64,000 nucleotides of DNA, from NCBI RefSeq assembly GCF_932274485.2, contig NC_065879.2:88159459-88223458 (forward strand). The letters are read 5' to 3'. Source of the stretch: Patella vulgata (taxonomy: Eukaryota > Mollusca > Gastropoda > Patellidae). This document shows, one piece after another, positions 19,913 to 30,700 of the stretch (position 1 is its first letter; each line of letters begins with the position of its first letter). The notes under the pieces are model-generated. The model saw only the letters and a list, made by a program, of their open reading frames with translations. It ran no database searches and had not been told where the DNA came from. The translations under genes and the position numbers were made by a program.

Positions 19913-20108
19913 TAGGGAGCTACCTTACCAAAATAACGTGACAGCCACAATTAAGCAATACTGGTATTATATAGCCAGAGGCGAACTGGGTAGTTCTTTG
20001 TTTACGATATCACCTTAGGTGGTCCGAGGCTCAGTCCGCCCTGATGTAGTTCATTTCATTTCTATTGGGTCAGCCACATATTAGATCAATGAAATTGTCC
20101 GTCGACAT

Positions 20109-20382
20109 TTTGGGGGTGGAGGTGGTCTAATCGTTTAACGTATGCGCGTGAAATCACAAGATCTGTCGTTGAGTCAGTTGGTGTGGTTTCGATTTTCTGC
20201 TTGAACGTGACAAGGAGTGGAGTTACCTGTCCAACCTCGTGGGTTTTCTCAGGGTATTCTGGTTTCCTGCCACCGCTAAAGACCCCTACGCGCAAGCAAT
20301 TTATTGAAATAAAAGTGGACCATATGTTAGTCCCGATATTACATAGTTTATGTCGAGTGGACGTTAAACATCTCTCTCTCTC
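20109..20382 (+). mobile_element. SINE-B, diverged
   Basis: Head GGGGGTGGAGGTGGTCTAAT, body GTCCAACCTCGTGGGTTTTC, end GTGGACGTTAAACATCTCTC. The CCCCATTTC core is partly lost. Confidence 0.82.
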
Positions 20383-20421
20383 GTCGTCATCTTTATTTTG
20401 AACCAAAGCATTGAATCCGGT

Positions 20422-20527
20422 GTGATACGAGCATTTTAATTGGCTGGTTTAAAGATGTGTGATACGAGCAATTTAATTGGTTGGTTTAAAGATGTGTGAT
20501 ACGAGCATTTTAATTGGCCGGTATAAA
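20422..20527. repeat. Tandem repeat, about 37 bp unit, 3 copies
   Basis: GTGATACGAGCATTTTAATT followed by GGCTGGTTTAAAGAT, three imperfect copies. Confidence 0.85.
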
Positions 20528-20734
20528 GAATTCTGATTGTCTCGATTTATCCGTAAACAGGAAACAAATACATCTAGGAGGTCAACAGATAACGCGTCCA
20601 TTATACCATGGCTTCAATTATTGACTATAGTAGGCCCAGTTTCGCGTGGAAGGCGACAGAATTGATAAGACTATAATAATAAAACTATATTGTATTGTTT
20701 TGTTTTATTATATAACAAGAATATAACAATAACG

Positions 20735-21012
20735 AAGAGAGAGAGAGAAATGGGGTTTAACGTCCACTCGACACAAACCAGGTCATTTCGGGATTAACGT
20801 TTGGTTTAATTTTATTTCAATAATTCGCTTGCGCGTAGGGATCTTTAAAAGTGGGAGGAAACCGGATGACCCGGAGAAAACCCACGAGGTTGGACAGGCG
20901 ACCCTACTCCTTGTCACGTACAACCGAGGAATCGAAACCACGCCAGTTGACTCAATGACAGACCTTATGATACAACGCGCACACGCTAACCTTTCAGCCA
21001 TCCAACCCCCCA
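20735..21012 (-). mobile_element. SINE-B, full length
   Basis: GA tail, ATGGGGTTTAACGTCCACTC core, complete body and head ending GCCATCCAACCCCCC. Confidence 0.88.
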
Positions 21013-21713
21013 ACAATAAAGAAACGTAGGATTAATGGATGTAAACTTCCGATGGTATGGCGGTCCATACGCCTCGCGGTGTTTCGTTTGATTAGGCCTA
21101 ATCCCACTTAACATTGCCGTAATGAAAGCACATTTCTGTTCCAATTTATGACTGGTCAATAGTCCGATTAACATCCAATACCTAACAATTTCATTCGAGT
21201 GTAAACAAAGCTCCAAAATAAATTGTTAACATAACGTTACGTCATGACTCACGAAATTTATTACGCCCATTTAACCAGTGCATAGCAGAATATTGCAGAA
21301 AAACTAATAGCGTGACAAACGAGGCTATTGAAAACGGTTACACTGTAAACAATATTGTTTGGAGGCGAAGAATACTTTCACCGTTTTTAATACCTTAAAT
21401 CACTGTCCAAAGTTTTAGGGGAGATTCCAGATTAAACGAAGGGCTGTCATGTTGCTGTACTTGGGAGAGGTTTGATTGGACGGAAAGAATAAGCACACTC
21501 CCTCAAAAGCTCAAGTATCAGAAGCCAATCTAGCAATGGCCAGAGAGGAATTCCTCCCGGGCCATTGCTTCAAGAATACCGACAGGGGCATGTTCGGGAA
21601 TTTGAGCAGCTGGAGGTTCAACATGGAGACAATGTTTGGCGTGAGGTTTGGGAGATTATCAACAAACTTTACATAATGAAATAATTCTGCTCGTTCAGAC
21701 GCATACATGTATA
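21013..21713. other. No recognised gene; overlapping weak open frames
   Basis: Unique-looking 700 bp. Overlapping frames of about 65 codons lie on both strands around 21476-21708 (plus: MDGKNKHTPSKAQVSEANLA...; minus: MYASERAELFHYVKFVDNLP...). Neither is a family I know, and no splice sites decide between them. The GC is a little higher at 21530-21660, so an unknown exon or old repeat remains possible. Confidence 0.35.
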
Positions 21714-22085
21714 TGAAATGAAATGAAATGGGGTTTAACGTCCTATTGTTCTACTCCTAAACTGGGCTAATGAAGACGGGCATACGCCATACAGTGTGCT
21801 ATGAGGGAAATTTTGCCCGGGCAGCGGCGCTACGACCTACTCTTATATCGAATTCCAACTGCCAAGGGATCTTTTACGTGCATGCCAATGTGTACACGGG
21901 ACCTCGGTTTTTCGTCCCATCCGAACGACTAGACAGCTGTCCTTGTCAGGCCCTCCGTTCTGCATCACTGACAAGGGGAAACCACGCCGGAAAATCTGGA
22001 TGAACTTTCTCGGCCAATGCAGGGATCGAACACCCGACCTCCAGGCTAGCGAGCCAGCGTCTTACCCACTTAGCCACGTGATCCC
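21714..22085 (-). mobile_element. SINE-A, full length
   Basis: Three ATTTC-type tail units to the complete head (complement of GGGATCACGTGGCTAAGTGG). One of the least diverged copies and useful as a consensus. Confidence 0.92.
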
Positions 22086-22097
22086 TCATTGTAAACA

Positions 22098-22315
22098 AGG
22101 CTGGATCTAGTGGAGGCGCACCCTGCGCACGAACCCGACCCCCCCCCCCCTTCTCCCCCGAGACCGCTATCGGGATTTCTGGCTGAAAACGGTCCATTAT
22201 AATTCATTATTTTTTAACTGGATTCTTGTTTCAGATCACTGGAAATGGCTTTCCGGGCTTCTAGCGTCACCATCCGTGCTCCCGCCCCCTATCCTGGGCT
22301 CTGGATCCGCGCTTG
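22098..22315. repeat. Possible short inverted-repeat element
   Basis: GGCTGGATCTAGTGGAGGCG near the left and CTGGGCTCTGGATCCGCGCT near the right are loosely inverted. C-run at 22139-22150. Family not assigned. Confidence 0.3.
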
Positions 22316-22755
22316 ATAAAATAGACTAGCGCCACTCTTCATCTAAATCGGGCACTGGAATTTCCGTATTTAACTTTTATTTAACACAAGTTCTTCGTTA
22401 TAGACCAATTAATCTATTAACGTTATAACAAGAGATTACTGTCATTCTTTAAACGAGGGTCATAAATGACGTCATCACTAAGATATTTATATTAATAGCT
22501 CACAGAAAAATATAAATAACATGCATTAACATGTTTAAATCATGCTTTAAAATAAATCGTCATCTATTTTTAGTAACACGTCGGACTCTTCAGCACAATG
22601 AATATACATATGAATTTTAATGGCTTGATTTTTATAACACGGTGACATATTTAGTTTTCATTTATTAATGAATAAAATCAATGCAATGTCTTCTTTGTTA
22701 CATAATCACATACTTAAACATGCAAACTTTCGTCATTATTATTCTATGCGTTTAT
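22316..22755. other. AT-rich stretch, no gene seen
   Basis: No recognised exon or repeat family in about 440 bp. Confidence 0.45.
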
Positions 22756-23011
22756 GGGGGTGGATGGCCGAATGGTTAGCACGTGCGCGCTGTATCGTAA
22801 GGCCTGTCATTGAGTCAACTGGCGTGGTTTCGAATCCTGGTTGTACGTGACAAGGAGTAGGGTCGCCTGTCCAACCTCGTGGGTTTTCTGAAGGTCCTCC
22901 GGTTTCCTCCCACTGCTAAAGAACACTACCATATGTTAGTGCCGAAATGACCTTGTTTGTGTCGAGTGGACGTTAAACTCTCTCTCTCTCTCTCTCTCTC
23001 TCCCTCTCTCT
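22756..23011 (+). mobile_element. SINE-B with internal deletion
   Basis: Full head (GGGTGGATGGCCGAATGGTT) and body, but the CGCGCAAGCGAATTATTGAA box is deleted after AAAGAACACTA. Ends in a CT microsatellite. Confidence 0.86.
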
Positions 23012-23679
23012 GCGTTTATATGCTTACGGATATAACCAGTAGTACAATGAATTATAGTCTCGGTCACCCAGAACCTCCTAGTCTTCAACGTAGACTATTT
23101 TTCTGGATGATAGAGACTACTATAATTAGGGCCATTCATTATAAGTTTGGGTTTTCCCAATAAATAATGCAATTAAAATCATTTTTATATTCCGAATACG
23201 TGATTGGAATTTCTTCTTGTTATTATTCGGTGAGTCATAGGAATGTTATTGTCGTTATAAAGTATGAGGGGCTTAATCTGGAAAGTATGGAAGCATATAG
23301 GGGTCAATAGCGCGATAGATACCGCAATATTAAATTGGTAATATGTCAACATATTGTGATTGTTCTGATGATTTTATCTCGGAAAAAAACAATACAGGTC
23401 AAGTCAAGAAAAGATGTCGCACAGTTATACCTTACAGTTTATCAACAACATTCTTCGTTATAAAGTTATAATATTATGTTTTGACGTTATCTTTCATGTT
23501 AATAACGACTTCTCGATCACGATATTATCTAATAGTAGGCCTAACTACACAGGGGGGGGGGGGGCTACAACAAGCACAATTACACAAAACAAATCTACGG
23601 ATAAGACATACTACGCGGAAATCACAAACAAAAGTACATATCAGATTAAGTGAATATATCCGGTGGCTATTTTCAATGT

Positions 23680-24215
23680 AAAGCTCTTTTTTTTTGCTGT
23701 AACGTTATCTTTAATTATCACCATTTTAACCACAATGTTACCGCAGACATTGTCGGCAACGTCCCACCGATCTGTTCAATGTCAAGTTTTTTTTCTGCTG
23801 TAACGTTATCTTAACCGCCATCTTGATTTCAATGTTACGTTGATCACAACATTTTGTTGATGCAACGTTTACTCGGTTGTAACGTTACCATTTATACGTT
23901 ATTAAAATAGAATTTTCTTAGTCTCAGAAGTTGTCTGTAACGTGATACCGGTCTCTTTAATATAAAGTTTGTTTCTCTCGTAACGTTATCTAAACCGCCA
24001 TCTTGAATACAACATTCTGTTGCTGTAGCGTTTCCTTTTAATACGACGTTACCATAGAACTTTCTTAAACTCAGAAGTTGTCTGTAACGTAACACCGGTC
24101 TCTTTAATATAAATTTTGTTTCTGTTGTAACGTTATCTTAGCCGCCACCTTGATCACAACACTATGTTGGTGTAGCGTTTACTCGGTGTCGACGCTACTT
24201 TTAATACGACGTAAA
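23680..24215. repeat. Tandem repeat, about 170-190 bp unit, about 3 copies
   Basis: Recurring TGTAACGTTATCT, ACCGCCATCTTGA, GTTGTCTGTAACGT and CCGGTCTCTTTAATATAAA in the same order. The copies are moderately diverged, so the array is old. Confidence 0.75.
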
Positions 24216-24309
24216 TACTATAAAACTTGTCTGTTTTAGACAATGTCAATGTGGAGCACTAGATCACAACAAAAGCCAGGGTCAATCAAAATGACTTGTT
24301 AAAACACAC

Positions 24310-24505
24310 ATTCACATTTCCATTCTTTCAAGCAGAGTGGTCTTTCCTTACACTAGCTGGATAGCGAGACTTGCACGGGAGAATGCCACATTTCCATTCT
24401 CCCAAGCAGACAGAGGTGCCTTCCCTGTAGCGAGACTTTCATGGGAGAAAGTCACATTTCTCCCGAGCAGAGTTGCCTTCCCTTGCATGGGAGAATGTCA
24501 CATTT
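24310..24505. repeat. Tandem repeat, about 70 bp unit, 3 copies
   Basis: CACATTTCCATTCT, AAGCAGA, TGCCTTCCCT and CATGGGAGAATG recur in order with indels. Confidence 0.7.
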
Positions 24506-25032
24506 CAAGAGTCACATACAGTAATCCATGCATGAATTAAAACACATATTTTAGCGTTTTATTTATTAGTACGCTTGTCGTTACAGTCTGGGTGATAGTT
24601 TGTGGGTCTTTTATCCCGGGTAGCACTAAATAATATTTTTATCACAGTTAGCCAGACTATCTATAGCTGTCGTACATGATGCAGTACATGCTTATTCTGT
24701 GTTGAACCCGAATACAATTTACGATGTCGATGACGGTGAAATTTTAATTTTGGTTGTGTATGCGTCGTGGATAGTCACGTCATATTATTCATAGATAATC
24801 CAGGAACGTTGGTCATCTTAAAAACAGACAGAACAGACTATACACAAGCACCGATCAGCATACCTAGGTTGATTCCTGGATCACAACAAATGTATTTCAT
24901 CACATGCCAACAAAAAAGCAATCAATCACTTAAAACCTATTCATGCTCCTAAATGCATTCCGTGGGTTTGGTTATTTTTAGTAACACACTTAGCCAATAG
25001 GGGGTTTCCCTATGACGTCATCACACCGTTAC
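24506..25032. other. No exon recognised
   Basis: About 520 bp. This should be intron of the FAM167-like gene on the minus strand, since its exon at 25033 ends in a splice donor. No further exon found. Confidence 0.4.
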
Positions 25033-25250
25033 CTCAATATCCTGTCTGATATATGACGAAGAACCGGAACTTGACTCCGACTCGGAATATTTGTGGAAAT
25101 ATTTCGAATGTTTGTCGGAATTTGGTGAGGATAATGAGGAGGAAACGGAAGGAGTTTTTCGACGAGTTTCAAAATCTGTCTCTAAATCTAAACACTGTTT
25201 TTCTAAGTCTTTACACTCGTTGATACTCTTGTCGAATGCTCTGTCGAACT
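25033..25250 (-). CDS. FAM167-like exon C
   Basis: 218 nt from TTATTTCAG to GAG|GTAACG. After the split codon it reads EFDRAFDKSINECKDLEKQC and LDLETDFETRRKTPSVSSSL, then a serine-rich acidic run (KYSESESSSGSSSYIRQDIE). Enters phase 1 from exon B and leaves phase 0, so at least one more exon follows to the left; I did not find it. This part does not match vertebrate FAM167 and may be lineage-specific and largely disordered apart from the first helix. Confidence 0.75.
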
Positions 25251-25280
25251 CTGAAATAACAAAAAATGCAAATACTTTAA

Positions 25281-25508
25281 AAGAGAGAGCGAACTGGGGT
25301 CTAACGTCCACTCGACACAACTGGGTCATTTCAGGACTAACATATACTTCAATTTTATTTCAATAATTCGCTTGCGCGTAGCATCGGAGGAAACCGGAAG
25401 AACCGGACAAAACGCACGAGGTTGGACAGGCGACCCTTACGTACAATTTGGGAATCGAAACCACGTAACGTGACTCAATGATAGACCTTATGATCTAGAG
25501 CGTACGCT
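25281..25508 (-). mobile_element. SINE-B, head truncated, internal deletions
   Basis: GGGGTCTAACGTCCACTCGA core to CTTATGATCTAGAGCGTACG. It lies only about 30 bp upstream of the exon C acceptor, within its intron. Confidence 0.82.
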
Positions 25509-25719
25509 ATTGTAAAATAATGTACTAATTTTTGGATATGGCGGTCACTTCCATTACTGCCATTGTTACGATAATAAACAAAGTATCGATTATCAATTAT
25601 TAAATTAAATGGCGCTCGTGTAACAATCCATTAAAAATCGCGACCGGCCGATTGCCTAGAGAGTTGATTAATGGCTTGTTATGTGAATACATGTCTAATT
25701 AAATATTTATATAATATTT

Positions 25720-25788
25720 GCCGTCTTCATTAGTCCTGTTGGAGCAGAACAGTAGGACGTTAAACCCCATTTCATTTCATTTCATATC
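25720..25788 (+). mobile_element. SINE-A 3' fragment
   Basis: GCCGTCTTCATTAGTCCTGT to CCCCATTTCATTTCATTTC, nested in a MITE-1 remnant. Confidence 0.78.
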
Positions 25789-25795
25789 ATATACC

Positions 25796-25885
25796 ATTTT
25801 AGGCCAAAAGCAAGATCTGCAATAGGCATATTTAGCACTTAAACATACACTATGCAAGAGCTAAATCTGCCTATTACAGGTCTCC
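25796..25885. mobile_element. MITE-1 end fragments
   Basis: GGCCAAAAGCAAGATCTGCA...GCACTTAAACATACACTATG...CTGCCTATTACAGGTCTCC: two MITE-1 left ends meeting head to head. Confidence 0.6.
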
Positions 25886-26093
25886 ATCCAGAACCTCCTA
25901 GTCTTCAACGTACGGAGGGTCTGGGATTGTTGTCAATATTTAAGGAAAAGTCCATTGCCCATGCGTAACTGGGAGTTTGGTTTTTTATGCGGTTGATTAT
26001 CCAGTATCTTTGGCCAAGTCCCCTTTAGATAATGCATCTTTAAAATCCAATCAATTCGAGTTTAAGAAAATGTAGCATGTTCTATCATCTCAC

Positions 26094-26256
26094 CTGATAT
26101 TTCCCAGTCCTCCCAGTGACCTTCATCTTCCTCAAGGTCATCTTCTGACATGTCGCCATCATGCCACGTGTTTTTCTGTAGTTTCAGGTTTTCTATCGTA
26201 TCCTGGCATCGTCTTAACTGACCTAATATTTGTTGATCTTGTATCTTAAGATTCGA
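26094..26256 (-). CDS. FAM167-like exon B
   Basis: 163 nt from ATTTTAG to CAG|GTGAGA. Reads SNLKIQDQQILGQLRRCQDT, IENLKLQKNTWHDGDMSEDD, LEEDEGHWEDWEIS. The first 26 residues parallel [28 protein letters not shown] of human FAM167A, a predicted coiled coil. The acidic tail SEDDLEEDEGHWEDWE is not shared. Enters phase 0, leaves phase 1; both fit. FAM167 proteins are poorly characterised and no biochemical role is claimed. Confidence 0.8.
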
Positions 26257-26290
26257 CTAAAATAAATGAATAAAAATATAAATAAATTGA

Positions 26291-26386
26291 AAGAGAGAAA
26301 TGAGGTTTAACGTCAACTCGACACATTTATTTCGGGTCTAACATATGGTTCAATTTTATATCAATAATCTGCTAGCACGTAGGGGT
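26291..26386 (-). mobile_element. SINE-B tail half
   Basis: GAGGTTTAACGTCAACTCGA to CACGTAGGGGTCTCTCTCTC. It meets an opposite fragment at 26398, forming a tail-to-tail inverted pair in the intron just upstream of exon B. Confidence 0.75.
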
Positions 26387-26397
26387 CTCTCTCTCTC

Positions 26398-26451
26398 CCT
26401 ATGTTAGTCCCAAAATGACCTAGTTTGTGTCGAATGGACGTTAAACCCCAC
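26398..26451 (+). mobile_element. SINE-B 3' fragment
   Basis: CTATGTTAGTCCCAAAATGA to GGACGTTAAACCCCA; inverted with respect to 26291. Confidence 0.75.
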
Positions 26452-26501
26452 AGATAAAAAAAAGTCTGTATTATTTTATTCTGCGTATTGTTTCTTTAAA
26501 T

Positions 26502-26640
26502 ATAAGAGTAATTTGAGTTAACGATGTTTGTTACGGTATGTAACAACCGGAGTAATTTAAGTTAACGATGTATATTACTACCGGTGTGTATCAACCAGGG
26601 TAGTTTGAGTTAACGATTTATATTACTACCGGTATGTAAT
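26502..26640. repeat. Tandem repeat, about 45-50 bp unit, 3 copies
   Basis: AGTAATTTGAGTTAACGATG and TACTACCGGTATGTA recur three times with small changes. Confidence 0.75.
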
Positions 26641-26769
26641 GTTTAAACACAATGGAAGCTATAATGCCAGGAATAACTACGTCGGTGCCAAACCCAGAAT
26701 TCTTCAAACCACCTGTAACTAGTACTATTAATCACGGTATAAAGTTGGTGCCAACATTGCCTGGCAACC

Positions 26770-27163
26770 ATTACAGTATATGTACAGAGTACTGTGCCAT
26801 CAATTCACCATGCATTTTAAGCTTCCACAGGCGAATGTATTAACATATTTACGACAGGTGTAAACAGAAAATGGTGTCCTAGAAAGTAAATATTCCCTGC
26901 CTAGTGCAATGCACCCGTAACAAGGATCACGAGCTGGTGTATGTTGGTAGTAAAAGATATATTAACTATTACAGCTTATGTACAGAGTACTGTGCCATCA
27001 ATTCACCATGCATTTTAAGCTTCCACGGGCGAATGTATTAACATATTTACGACAGGTGTAAATAGAAAATGGTGTCCTAGAAAGTAAATATTCCCTGCCT
27101 AGTGCAATGCACCCGTAACAAGGATCACGAACTGGTGTATGTTGGTAGTAAAAGATATATTAA
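26770..27163. repeat. Direct duplication, 198-bp unit, 2 copies
   Basis: ATTACAG...TATGTACAGAGTACTGTGCC to GGTAGTAAAAGATATATTAA occurs twice in tandem with only a few differences, so the duplication is young. Confidence 0.88.
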
Positions 27164-27255
27164 CAAAAGCCCCGGATGTTGATATATTTGAAATCAAAAG
27201 TGACTTGTACACGATTTTTATATATTACATAAGTCTATTTCAATGGGGTGGGGGA

Positions 27256-27513
27256 GGTGATGCAGGACGGAGGGCCTGACAAGGACAGCTGTCTAGTCGT
27301 TCGGATGGGATGATAAACCCGAGGTCCGGTGTTCACATTGGCGTGCACGTAAAAGATCCCTTGACAGTTGGAATTCGATATAAGAGTAGGCCGTAGTGCC
27401 GCTGTCCGAAAATTTCCCTCATAGGACACTGCTGTATGGCGTATGCCCGTCTTCATTAGCCCAGTATAGGAGCAGAACAGTAGGACGTTAAACCCCCATT
27501 TCATTTCATTTTC
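27256..27513 (+). mobile_element. SINE-A, 5' truncated
   Basis: From TGATGCAGGACGGAGGGCCT to CCCCCATTTCATTTC. A few bases are lost in the GCCCGGGCAAAATTT box. Confidence 0.84.
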
Positions 27514-27843
27514 GTTTAATATCAAAATTAAATCATCCGATTTCCTTGCTTCTTTTAATAATCTAAAGAAGATTAATTTGAAAATAATGGAGTAAGACAT
27601 ACATTCACTTCATTTCTGAGAGATAATTTCAATAGTCTGACTAGCAGGAAGGAAAAGGAAACCAGGTCTTAGATACATTTGACATTTGTTGAAATCGGGT
27701 GTAAAGTAGAAAAGTATGTCTGGAATGTAGTTAATCTATTTCTACCCGATCATTATTCATTAATCGATAAATCAATACAGCTCAACTCAACAGCTGATAA
27801 AATATAACACATTCTAGACTTAACTCGCTAGGGGTGTACTAGA

Positions 27844-28110
27844 AGAGAGGGAGAGAGAGAGAGAGAGAGAGAGGGAGGCTTTAACGTCCACTTGACACAA
27901 ACTAAGTCATTTCGGGACTAACATGTTTTAATTTAATTTTAATAATTCGCTTGCAGGTAGGGGTCTTTAGCAGTGGGAGGAAATCGCAGGACCCGGAGAA
28001 AACCCACGAGGTTGGACAGGCGACCCTACTCCTTGTCACGCCAGCTGATTCAATGTCAGGCCTTATGATACAACGCGCAAGCTGTAAGCATTCGTCCATC
28101 CAACTCCACC
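27844..28110 (-). mobile_element. SINE-B, full length
   Basis: GA tail, GGCTTTAACGTCCACTTGAC core, head end GTCCATCCAACTCCACC; a small deletion removes the box-B neighbourhood. Confidence 0.84.
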
Positions 28111-28469
28111 GGTAGTAAATATACTGTAAACTAGTTTTACTACCAGCTTCAGATTAAAGCCCATGTACTAGAAGAACCCAATAACACTATAAACCTATCA
28201 TAACCAAAATAGTACTAGAATCAATTGTACACTACAACAGCTGCTTGTATTCGGTCTCAGCACAACATTAATTTCCCCATTGATTCTAATCTTAATTCCC
28301 TGCTCAAACTTGTCCCTATTCTTTATGTCCTGATATCGATATCTTTAATGGTATTTGAAAATAAGGCGAAGTGTACAGATCTTCCGGCTAATACACTTGC
28401 GAATTGCACACAAACAATATCTATAAACGGCAGAGTAGGCCATCCCCAACAATTGGAGGCTGAGTGATC

Positions 28470-28619
28470 TAAGGTCTGCGGGTCCTCCGTTTTCCTCCCA
28501 GTGCTAAAGACCCCTTCGCACAAGCGAATTATTGAAATTGAATTGAAACATGTGTTAGTCCCGAAATGACCTAGTTGGTCGAAAGGACGTTAAACCCCAT
28601 TCCACCCTATCTCACTCTG
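28470..28619 (+). mobile_element. SINE-B 3' half
   Basis: GGGTCCTCCGTTTTCCTCCC to GACGTTAAACCCCATTCCAC and a degenerate CT tail. Confidence 0.8.
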
Positions 28620-28623
28620 TTTA

Positions 28624-28655
28624 GATCATAAAGCCTGTCATTAAATCGACTGTTG
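28624..28655 (+). mobile_element. SINE-B head fragment
   Basis: GATCATAAAGCCTGTCATTA...TCGACTG remains, just after the previous fragment. Confidence 0.55.
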
Positions 28656-28667
28656 TGTATGCGCGTG

Positions 28668-28885
28668 CGGTTAGAACTATTTCACATGCACACCTGCAGA
28701 TTTCCCAAGGTCACGAGATGTAAAACAGGGTTAGGGCACGTGATTGTTGCCAAGGATTGTGGGTTAGGGTAAGGCTTAGGGCTATAGCTAGGTATTCGGT
28801 CAGAGATAGGGTTAATGTTCGCCCTGTTTACATCTCGTGACCTATGACGAAATTTCCAGGTCTCCATGTGAAATAGATCTAACCG
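28668..28885. mobile_element. Inverted-repeat element with AACCG/CGGTT ends
   Basis: CGGTTAGAACTATTTCACAT at the left is mirrored by ATGTGAAATAGATCTAACCG at the right. Pairing resumes in CACGAGATGTAAA / TTTACATCTCGTG. 218 bp, non-coding, MITE-like. Confidence 0.75.
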
Positions 28886-28934
28886 TATGCTGCGTCATTT
28901 TTTTCAATGACGCCCCCCCCCCCCCCCCCTGCAT

Positions 28935-29310
28935 TGAAATGAAATGAAATGGGGTTTAACCTCCTACTGTTCTGCTCCTAAACTGGGCTAATGAAGACGG
29001 GCATATGCCATACAGTGTGCTATGAGGGAAATTTTGCCCGGGCAGCGGCACTATCGCCGACTCTTATATCGAATTCCATCTGCCAAGGGATCTTTTACGT
29101 GCATTCTAGTGTATACACGCGACCTAGGTTTTTCGTCTCATCCGAAGGACTAGACAGCTGTCCTTGTCAGGCCCTCCGTTCTGCACCACTGACAAGGGGA
29201 AACCACGTCGGGAAATCAGGAGGAACTTTCTCGGCCAATGCAGGGATCGAACACCCAACCTCCTGGCTAGCGAGCCAGCGTCTTACCCACTTAGTCACCG
29301 TGGCTCCCTA
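28935..29310 (-). mobile_element. SINE-A, full length
   Basis: Tail units, core GGGGTTTAACCTCCTACTGT, complete head (…CACTTAGTCACCGTGGCTCCC). Preceded by a C-run. Confidence 0.9.
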
Positions 29311-29418
29311 TTAAACGAAATGAAATTGAATGATGTTTAATGATACGTGTACATCAACTCATTGAACTGGTATATATAGCGCCTTAATAATTTATAATAA
29401 CAGGCTTGGTATATGAAT

Positions 29419-29630
29419 GAGCCGCGGTGGCTCAATGAGTAAGACGTTGGCTCGCTAACCGGGTGATCCCGTGGTCGAACCCGGGGTTGGCCGAGAAAAA
29501 TTCGTCGGATGTATAGTCGTTCGAATGGAACGAAAACAAGTCCAGTGTACACATTGGCGTGCACGTAAAAGAACCATCGGCATTTGACATTTGATATAAG
29601 AGTAGGCTGTTAATCTGCATTCATTTCAAT
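29419..29630 (+). mobile_element. SINE-A, diverged, deleted
   Basis: Head TGAGCCGCGGTGGCTCAATG with GTCGAACCCGGGGTTGGCCG, then a shortened body and ATTCATTTCAATT. The GTGTGCTATGAGGG box is missing. Box B is closer to a tRNA consensus than in younger copies. Confidence 0.75.
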
Positions 29631-29699
29631 TAATTTGGTATATGAAGTCGGGTATACGTGGTGGCTATGCCGGACATTATAATATTTCGGGGGAGCTCT

Positions 29700-29800
29700 C
29701 TTCGAAAAAAGACTAAGGCTGAGACAGGCATGATACTGACATGCTTGATCCGTAGATAATAATTTCGCGTCGATGTTTGACATGACGTCAAACTTCCAAG
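29700..29800 (+). promoter_or_regulatory. Putative promoter with a perfect CRE
   Basis: TGACGTCA, the palindromic CREB/ATF site, at 29783-29790, ten bases before an AAGATGGCGGC (YY1-type) start context. The pairing of these two is common in TATA-less animal promoters. No TATA box seen. Confidence 0.45.
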
Positions 29801-29855
29801 ATGGCGGCGATGTTGTCATATTCGTTTCCTGGTCTATACTGTATAATATGGGCAG
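29801..29855 (+). CDS. Candidate first exon, MAAMLSYSFPGLYCIIWA
   Basis: ATG at 29801 in CCAAGATGGCGGCGATG. Reads MAAMLSYSFPGLYCIIWA plus one base, then GCAG|GTGTGT, a usable donor; unspliced it would stop two codons later. The hydrophobic peptide could be the start of a signal peptide or membrane segment. It lies on the opposite strand inside a FAM167-like intron. No next exon was found nearby. The only phase-compatible acceptor exon I noticed is at 63703, 34 kb away, and no link is claimed. Confidence 0.4.
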
Positions 29856-30044
29856 GTGTGTGAAATCTTCAAATGATCGTACTATAGTTCATATATCACA
29901 CCTGTATTAATTAATATATTATCATCATTATCTCCTTATTAGATAATATTATATTATTTGTTCTTTTAATGACGGATACTAATATGTATTATATCGTGTT
30001 AATGATCGTTAGATAATGATAAGGTTGTTGACAACACATTTACC

Positions 30045-30066
30045 AGAGAGAGAGAGAGAAAGAGAG
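30045..30066. repeat. GA microsatellite
   Basis: Short GAGA run directly before a SINE-A fragment. Confidence 0.7.
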
Positions 30067-30198
30067 GATGCATCACTGACAAGGATGAAACCGCGCTGGA
30101 AAATCCCAAGGAACTTTCTCGGTCAAAACCCAGAAGTGATTCCAAGACCTCCTGGCAAGCGAGCCAGCATCGTGTACTCACTGAGCCCCCGCAGTTCC
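30067..30198 (-). mobile_element. SINE-A head half
   Basis: ATGCATCACTGACAAGGATG to the head end CTGAGCCCCCGCAGTTCCC. Confidence 0.75.
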
Positions 30199-30276
30199 CA
30201 TCTTTCAATAGAAATTCTTATAAAACTATTCATATGTAATTCCCCAAATAATTCACTCAGTATTTGCAATATCTTT

Positions 30277-30277
<1 letters not shown>

Positions 30278-30317
<40 letters not shown>
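30278..30317. repeat. (GA)n microsatellite
   Basis: About 20 units without an adjoining SINE-B body; possibly what is left of a tail. Confidence 0.9.
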
Positions 30318-30319
<2 letters not shown>

Positions 30320-30493
30320 TTTACCAGTTGTTTAAAATTAGAAATGTACGACAATCATATTACTTCCTGTATTTTTATAATTTAAAAAAAAAAGCTGCGA
30401 ATTCCACCTTCGTCGTTGTTAATGGTTCTGTGTTATTTATATATTCAAACTGTAAGGGTTAAATGGAACAAGTTCGATAATCTCAGTGTACTC

Positions 30494-30694
30494 CGGGCCT
30501 AGGACCTCGGTTTTTCGACCCATCCGAACGACTAATACCTTCTCACCTGTCAGTCCTTCTATTGTGCACCACTGACAAGGGAGAACCACGCCGGAAAATC
30601 CCAAATGAACTTTCTCGGCCAAGGGAAGGATCGAACACAGGACCTATAGGTTCGTGAGCCAACTTCTTACTCACTGATCCACCGCGGCGCCCAA
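30494..30694 (-). mobile_element. SINE-A head half, diverged
   Basis: GGACCTCGGTTTTTCGACCC to CTGATCCACCGCGGCGCCC. Confidence 0.78.
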
Positions 30695-30700
30695 AGATTA

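Noticed and set aside
21476-21708. Overlapping 65-codon frames as a gene
   Set aside because: Both strands are equally open and neither shows a known family or splice context; kept only as an unexplained stretch.
30016-30462. 148-codon frame with an ER repeat
   Set aside because: SINE-A head plus a GA microsatellite, not a coiled-coil gene.
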